From the NCBI GenBank assembly GCA_965220205.1, contig OZ244812.1:2294001-2358000 (forward strand): DNA of 64,000 nucleotides. The letters are read 5' to 3'. Within the stretch, counting starts at the first letter, position 1. Each line of letters starts with the position of its first letter. Made by a program: the position numbers and the translations under genes. This DNA comes from G965220205 sp965220205. Lineage in GTDB: Bacteria > Chloroflexota > Dehalococcoidia > Lucifugimonadales > Australimonadaceae. The notes below the pieces were generated by a model. That model ran no database searches. It worked only from the letters and a program-made list of their open reading frames with translations, and was not told the origin of the DNA. This document shows positions 59,712-64,000 of this stretch, piece by piece.

Positions 59712-60329
59712 ATGCAATTCTTGCGGAGAGTGGGCAATGCGCTGTTCCCTGGAGTGCCCGAAGGCATGGAGGAGCGCGTTCCTCCCGGCCAGTTCGTGAC
59801 GCCGAAGATGCCCGTGATGACCTACTCTGGCACGCCCCGCGTCAGTGTCGACCAGTGGCGGTTGCAGCTCGACGGACTCGTCGAGCTGCCCGCCGAGCTC
59901 GACTGGCAGCAGTTCAATGCGCTCGCCGTGGCTTCCGAGGTCGCCGATTTCCACTGCGTTACCCAATGGTCACGACTCAACGTCGCGTGGGAAGGAGTGC
60001 TTGCGTCCGAGGTCGTCGAACTCGCGCGGCCGAAGGCGGAGGCGGCGTACGTGTTGGTGTACTGCTACGACGGGTACACGACCAACCTGGCCCTCGAATG
60101 GCTGACGACGCCCGATGCCCTGTTTGCAACGAAGCAGGACGGCGCGCCGCTCGAACGGAACCACGGCTTCCCGGTGCGTTTGGTCGTACCGTCGCTGTAC
60201 GGCTGGAAGAGCGCCAAGTGGGTGCGCCGGTTGGAGTTCATGGCGCACGATCAACTGGGTTTCTGGGAGATAAACGGCTATCACCCACGGGGCGACCCGT
60301 GGCGCGAGGAGCGTTTCAGCATCCTGTGA
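59712..60329 (+). CDS. Sulfite oxidase-family molybdopterin oxidoreductase
   Basis: A 205-aa protein of the oxidoreductase molybdopterin-binding domain family (YuiH/MsrP-like core). The molybdenum-ligating Cys82 is in DFHCVTQWSR, and PSLYGWKSAKWVRRLEF is the C-terminal family signature. It has no Tat signal, haem domain or dimerisation domain, so it is probably cytoplasmic. It would use the cofactor begun by MoaA/MoaC in this window. Electron acceptor and substrate are unknown. Confidence 0.87.
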   Translation: MQFLRRVGNALFPGVPEGMEERVPPGQFVTPKMPVMTYSGTPRVSVDQWRLQLDGLVELPAELDWQQFNALAVASEVADFHCVTQWSRLNVAWEGVLASEVVELARPKAEAAYVLVYCYDGYTTNLALEWLTTPDALFATKQDGAPLERNHGFPVRLVVPSLYGWKSAKWVRRLEFMAHDQLGFWEINGYHPRGDPWREERFSIL

Positions 60330-60360
60330 GGGATGTCCCCAGGGTTGGCGGCGGAGTGGC

Positions 60361-61227
60361 CTAGATGTCGAACGGGGCCATGAGTGCAGCGGCGTCCTTC
60401 GGCCGGGTCCGCGCCCGCAATGACTCATGGTGCTGATCGAACGATGGCCGCGACGTGTCCCGATAGACAACACCTAGGGGCACGCCGCCCTCTCGTATGA
60501 CCGACCTGGCCTGCGCCACGTCGGAGGGGTCGTGGTCCGCAGGGATGGTCCACGAGGTGGGCTCAATGCCCTTTTTCACGCTGCCCTTCAGCACCTCGTA
60601 GGTGTCATTGTAGGTGGTGCACGGCGAGGCGACGTGGACGATGGCGAACCCGGGGTGCTCCATCCCGTCGAAGATCAGCTGGGCAAGGTCCTTCGGCTTG
60701 GACGAAAAGCCCGAGGCGATGTAGGAGACGCCCATGGTGAGATACATATCCAGCGGGTTGATGGGCGACTCGGCCTTGCCGAACGGAGTCGAGTTCGTGA
60801 CCGTCTCGCTCTCCGTGGTGGGCGACGCTTGGCCCTTGGTCAGGCCGTAGACGCCGTTGTCCATGATGACGGCGCAAACGTCGAGGTTCCGGCCCGCTTG
60901 GGGCGCAATGTGCTCCTGACCGATGCTGAGGAAGTCGCCGTCTCCCGCGACGACGACGACGTTGAGTTCGGGCGAGGCCATCTTGACGCCCAGCGCAATC
61001 GGGAGGGTGCGGCCGTGAATGCCGTGGAAGCCGAACGGCTGGTCCCCCTCGAGCAGGTGGACGAGGTTCCCCGAACATCCAATACCGGCCACGATCACGT
61101 TGTTGGCCATGGGGCGCTCGGTCATCGCGTTCCGGTCGCGCATGGCGAACTCAAGCGCGCGCCGCACGCCGAAATCGCCGCAACCGGGGCACCAACTGAA
61201 ATCGTACTCGGGGTTCTTGTCGCTCAT
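60361..61227 (-). CDS. korB: 2-oxoacid:ferredoxin oxidoreductase, beta subunit
   Basis: The thiamine-diphosphate subunit, 288 aa. WCPGCGDFG is near the N-terminus and VVAGDGDFLSIGQEH with NNGVYGLT-like DNGVYGLTKGQ gives the ThDP/Mg site. With the alpha/gamma fusion upstream (ATGA overlap) it oxidises 2-oxoglutarate or another 2-oxoacid to the acyl-CoA with reduction of ferredoxin. 2-Oxoglutarate is favoured by the nearby citrate synthase. Confidence 0.9.
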   Translation of the reverse strand: MSDKNPEYDFSWCPGCGDFGVRRALEFAMRDRNAMTERPMANNVIVAGIGCSGNLVHLLEGDQPFGFHGIHGRTLPIALGVKMASPELNVVVVAGDGDFLSIGQEHIAPQAGRNLDVCAVIMDNGVYGLTKGQASPTTESETVTNSTPFGKAESPINPLDMYLTMGVSYIASGFSSKPKDLAQLIFDGMEHPGFAIVHVASPCTTYNDTYEVLKGSVKKGIEPTSWTIPADHDPSDVAQARSVIREGGVPLGVVYRDTSRPSFDQHHESLRARTRPKDAAALMAPFDI

Positions 61228-62939
61228 GCCCTCACCGCCGCGGCCCGTTCGCCGGCCCTTGCGATTCGTTCCTCAATGCGCTCGCTCAATTGTCTGGCGT
61301 TGAACGGGAGGCCCGTGTACTGCGTTATCGCCTCGGCGTTCACGCTCATACTGCGAAGCACCATCGCCATCTGACCCTGGTAGTTGAGCTCCGGCACGAT
61401 CACCAGGTCCTTGCGCCGTAACTCTTCGACGAGCGCCGGGGGCATTGGGCTCACGAACATCGTGTAGTACCAACTGAGGTCTGCATCCGCGGCGCGCAGC
61501 AGGTCGTACGCCTCGCGCACGGGCCCCTTGGACCCGCCCCACGGGAAGACCGCAATCTTGGCTGACGTCCGCTCGGCCTCGTAGTGGCCGTCTTCGAGCA
61601 GCTTGAGCTTGCTGAAGCGGCGCTCGGTCATGTGGACATGGCGCGACGGCCAGTGCGTCGTGTCGCCGTAGGAGTCATGCTCCGAGCCGTTGGCGACGTA
61701 CGAGCCCGGCCCGCCGGGAATCGGCATGGGCGACAGCTCCGCGGCGTCGTACCGCAGGTAGCCGTTGTCGCCGGTGTACGTTACGCGTCCCGTGACCGGC
61801 ACCTTGGAGAGGTCGGGTTTCGGCACGTTCTGGGCGCGCTCGGCCAGCGAGTGCTCGCTCAGGATCAGCACCGGACCCTGGTAGCGCTCGGCCCAATTGA
61901 ACGCGTGGACGGCGGCGTAGAAGCACTCCTCGACGGTGCCGGGCGCGATGATAGGAATGCGCGAGTCTCCGTGCGCGGGCGCCAGGGCCGCCAGCAGGTC
62001 GGACTGCTCGGTCTTGGTGGGGAGCCCCGTTGCGGGGCCGCCTCGTTGCACGTCGATGACGACGCCCGGTATCTCGGCCATCCACGCGAGACCAATGCCC
62101 TCGCCCATCAGCGTGAATCCTGGGCCGGAGGTGGCGGTCATGGCCTTCTTGCCGGCGAAACCCGCTCCCAAGACGCCTGTAATCGACTCAATCTCGCTGC
62201 TCGCCTGAATCGCGACCTTGCCCGGACCGATCAGGTTGCGCTCCATGAACACGAGGATGGGGGTCGCCGGGGAGATCGGATAGCCGATGTAGAAGTCGAT
62301 TCCTGCGTGCATGGCCCCGATGGCGAGCGCCTCGTTGCCCTTGATGAAGAGCTGATCGTAGTCGGGGGGCTCCGGGTCGCCAAGGTCGGCGATTGGTTCC
62401 TCCTCGGCAAGGTGCGCGAAGCCGAGGTCCAACGCCATATGGTTGGCTTCGACGACTCCCGCGCGGCCGGCGAACCGGCGCGAGACGAACTCCTTGAACA
62501 GGTCGAGGTCCACGTTGATCAGGTGGGACAGGCCGCCCATGACGACCATGTTCGCCGCTCGGGCTTCGCCCGTCTGCTTGGCTAGATCGTCGAACGGAAC
62601 GGTAATGCAGCGGTGGGCTACGTCGGTGGGGTCCGGGGTCACGCTCGGATCGAGCAGGATGACGCCGCCCTCCCGGACCTCGGGCCGGTGCTCGTCGTAG
62701 GCCTGGGAATTGAACGCGACGAGGATATCGATTGTGTCGCCGGGGCTCAGGACGGGCGTACGGGAGAGACGCGCTTGGGTCCAGGTGGGGCCGCCCAGAA
62801 TCTGTGAGGGGAAGGTCGCGAAGGTGAGGGAGTGAAAGCCAACGCTGGAAACGGCTCGGGCGAGTATCTCGGCGGCTGTGACCACGCCTTGGCCGCCCTC
62901 TCCAGCAAATCGGACGACAATCTCGCTTTGGCTGGCCAT
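61224..62939 (-). CDS. korA: 2-oxoacid:ferredoxin oxidoreductase, fused gamma-alpha subunit
   Basis: A 571-aa fusion. Residues 1-190 are the gamma domain (VRFAGEGGQGVVTAAEILARA), and about 200-571 the alpha domain (GNEALAIGAMHAGIDFYIGYPISPATPI, TATSGPGFTLMGEGIGLAWMAEIP). The fused form is common in KorAB enzymes of aerobes. GGAGGG lies 8 nt upstream of the ATG, and a promoter at 63041-63070 drives korAB. Confidence 0.92.
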   Translation of the reverse strand: MASQSEIVVRFAGEGGQGVVTAAEILARAVSSVGFHSLTFATFPSQILGGPTWTQARLSRTPVLSPGDTIDILVAFNSQAYDEHRPEVREGGVILLDPSVTPDPTDVAHRCITVPFDDLAKQTGEARAANMVVMGGLSHLINVDLDLFKEFVSRRFAGRAGVVEANHMALDLGFAHLAEEEPIADLGDPEPPDYDQLFIKGNEALAIGAMHAGIDFYIGYPISPATPILVFMERNLIGPGKVAIQASSEIESITGVLGAGFAGKKAMTATSGPGFTLMGEGIGLAWMAEIPGVVIDVQRGGPATGLPTKTEQSDLLAALAPAHGDSRIPIIAPGTVEECFYAAVHAFNWAERYQGPVLILSEHSLAERAQNVPKPDLSKVPVTGRVTYTGDNGYLRYDAAELSPMPIPGGPGSYVANGSEHDSYGDTTHWPSRHVHMTERRFSKLKLLEDGHYEAERTSAKIAVFPWGGSKGPVREAYDLLRAADADLSWYYTMFVSPMPPALVEELRRKDLVIVPELNYQGQMAMVLRSMSVNAEAITQYTGLPFNARQLSERIEERIARAGERAAAVRA

Positions 62940-63040
62940 CGCCAGGTACCCTCCATTGACTCAACGAACGTCGGCGCGACGCCGACACGGAACTCGCCCG
63001 GATGCGCTGCGCCAGGCCCTCTTAGGCGCCAAGCCTGAGA

Positions 63041-63070
63041 AGGTTACGCGGGCTGCGACAGGGGTGTCAA
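63041..63070 (-). promoter_or_regulatory. Promoter of korAB
   Basis: Minus-strand TTGACA (63065-63070), 18 bp, TAACCT (63041-63046), with a leader of about 95 nt to korA. Confidence 0.55.
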
Positions 63071-63272
63071 ACGCTGTTTTCCCCACCGTAGTCTGCGATA
63101 CGCGCTGAATCACGTACGCGCGGCGCGCCCCTTTTGCGAATTGCTTCACTGGTTGGGCGCCGCGAGGTAGGAACTGACACCGTCGCGAGCCCGGCGACTG
63201 AGGGCCATTTCGCATTGTGCCTTGCCCTCGCCAATGCCGCCCGCGGGCGGCATTGGGCAGCGGGCGCCTCGA

Positions 63273-63301
63273 TTGACACCTGGCATCGCCCACGCTATAC
63301 T
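63273..63301 (+). promoter_or_regulatory. Promoter of citrate synthase
   Basis: TTGACA (63273-63278), exactly 17 bp, TATACT (63296-63301). This is among the strongest promoter matches in the window; the leader to 63497 is about 190 nt. Confidence 0.7.
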
Positions 63302-63496
63302 TCGCCCGGTTTGAGTGCGGATTCTGCCCCGTTTCGTGGAATCCGAGAAACACCTAGGCATCTGGCGCGGATGTCGCAACGCCCGTTTCCCACAGAGCCC
63401 CAATCCGCAGTGGCGGCCGCGGGCTTGCTTTGTGCTAGAACGTACCGAATCCGTGGCTGGCAGGCCTTGGACGGTGCGATCCACGGAGGAGGCTGA

Positions 63497-64000
63497 ATGG
63501 TCCAGCAGGTCGAGTTGAAGAGGGGTCTGCGCGATGTCTACTTCGACAACACCGAGTCCAGCAACGTCATAGGCGACATCGGCCGCCTCATCTACCGTGG
63601 ATACGACATCCACGACCTTGCTGAGAAATCTACCTTCGAAGAGACCGTGTACCTCATGATGCACGGTCAGTTGCCGGCCCAGGCCGAGTTGGATGCGTTC
63701 GACTCCACCCTGCGCGCGTGCAGGACCATCCCGGACGGGGTGCTCGACGTCATAGCGAGCGTCCGCGAGGCCCACCCCATGGACGCGCTGCGAACCGCCG
63801 TGTCGGCCCTCGCGGCGTTCGAGGTCGAGATCGGCGACGTCTCCCACGAGGCCACTCTGCGCAAGGGCATCCGCATCACTGCTCAGGCGCCCACTATTGT
63901 GGCTGCGCACCACCGAATCAGGAACGGCCTCGCTCCCCTCGACCCCGACCCCTCCCTGGGCCACGCCGGCAACTTCCTGTACATGCTGTTGGGCGAGAAG
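63497..64000 (+). CDS. gltA: Citrate synthase (5' part, cut by the window end)
   Basis: The first 168 residues of citrate synthase, which condenses acetyl-CoA and oxaloacetate. KRGLRDVYFDNTESSNVIGDIGRLIYRGYDIHDLA and FEETVYLMMHGQLPA are the N-terminal family signatures; no hydrophobic leader is present. The short N-terminus fits the type I citrate/2-methylcitrate synthase form. GGAGGA lies 9 nt before the ATG. The catalytic His/Asp residues lie beyond the window. Confidence 0.92.
   Translation, partial: MVQQVELKRGLRDVYFDNTESSNVIGDIGRLIYRGYDIHDLAEKSTFEETVYLMMHGQLPAQAELDAFDSTLRACRTIPDGVLDVIASVREAHPMDALRTAVSALAAFEVEIGDVSHEATLRKGIRITAQAPTIVAAHHRIRNGLAPLDPDPSLGHAGNFLYMLLGEK

Larger units (their letters stand above)
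62940..63496. other. korA-citrate synthase divergent spacer
   Basis: The 557-bp spacer carries divergent promoters at 63041-63070 (minus) and 63273-63301 (plus). Between them I see only a 24-bp perfect palindrome (63232-63255, CAATGCCGCCCG and its complement), which could be an operator or hairpin. No gene is supported. Confidence 0.6.

Noticed and set aside
62961..63353. A 130-codon minus-strand frame upstream of korA
   Set aside because: It overlaps both divergent promoters and a palindrome, and has no ribosome site or similarity. The spacer is better explained as regulatory.

Overview
The window is a high-GC (roughly 65 %), gene-dense stretch of a bacterial chromosome. No rRNA or tRNA gene and no CRISPR array was found. 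The gene set points to Chloroflexota, most likely a Dehalococcoidia/SAR202-type lineage: GuaB3-type IMP dehydrogenase, archaeal-type PurO, a CxxxY-type CcmE with ccmABCD, HspR in front of grpE-dnaK, Rex, fused gamma/alpha 2-oxoacid:ferredoxin oxidoreductase, and secreted acidic proteins ending in GWNLVSF-like repeats. This assignment is inference from gene content; no phylogeny was possible.

Layout. 1-15 kb: small heat-shock protein (minus), repeat-rich spacer, then rdgB, moaA and an RNase HI-MoaC fusion. These are followed by an ATPase plus predicted PD-(D/E)XK nuclease pair, pcrA and a glycosyltransferase; then a polyprenol-phosphate mannosyltransferase-like gene, an NDP-sugar nucleotidyltransferase, tilS, a CorC/HlyC membrane protein, tsaD and purO. 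15-24 kb: spacer with an IS481 relic and repeats, guaB3, three paralogous mini coiled-coil membrane proteins around a 997-aa secreted protein, bioY and a metallo-beta-lactamase-fold protein. 24-34 kb: a DUF151 nuclease gene and the complete ATP synthase operon atpI-B-E-F-H-A-G-[AAA ATPase-DUF4276]-D-C. The bracketed two-gene cassette sits between gamma and beta. 34-43 kb: a 36-aa membrane protein, DUF402, Rex, DUF503, an MrfA-like helicase, a small HTH gene, an AcuC-type deacetylase, a decayed proV and an enolase-superfamily enzyme. 43-52 kb: hspR-grpE-dnaK, a zinc ribbon, ccmE, and a bicupin-MFS-bicupin operon split by an intact IS5-family element. 52-64 kb: Fur-type regulator with znuA/znuC/znuB, a third bicupin, ccmA-B-C-D, a molybdopterin oxidoreductase, korAB and the 5' part of citrate synthase.

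Metabolic picture: aerobic respiration with ATP synthase, c-type cytochromes (ccm), a TCA cycle using ferredoxin-linked 2-oxoacid oxidation, molybdenum cofactor synthesis with a Mo enzyme, and zinc uptake.

Three signals stand out. First, two ATPase/effector cassettes, one with a TOPRIM-like and one with a PD-(D/E)XK-like partner, are embedded seamlessly in housekeeping operons, which looks like unrecognised defence modules. Second, five small intergenic arrays repeat a start codon every 10 bp, so that three copies open all three reading frames; one of them forms the 5' end of the small HTH gene. Third, an extended -10 motif (TGnTAnnnT) recurs and often lies 6-8 nt from a start codon, implying leaderless mRNAs.
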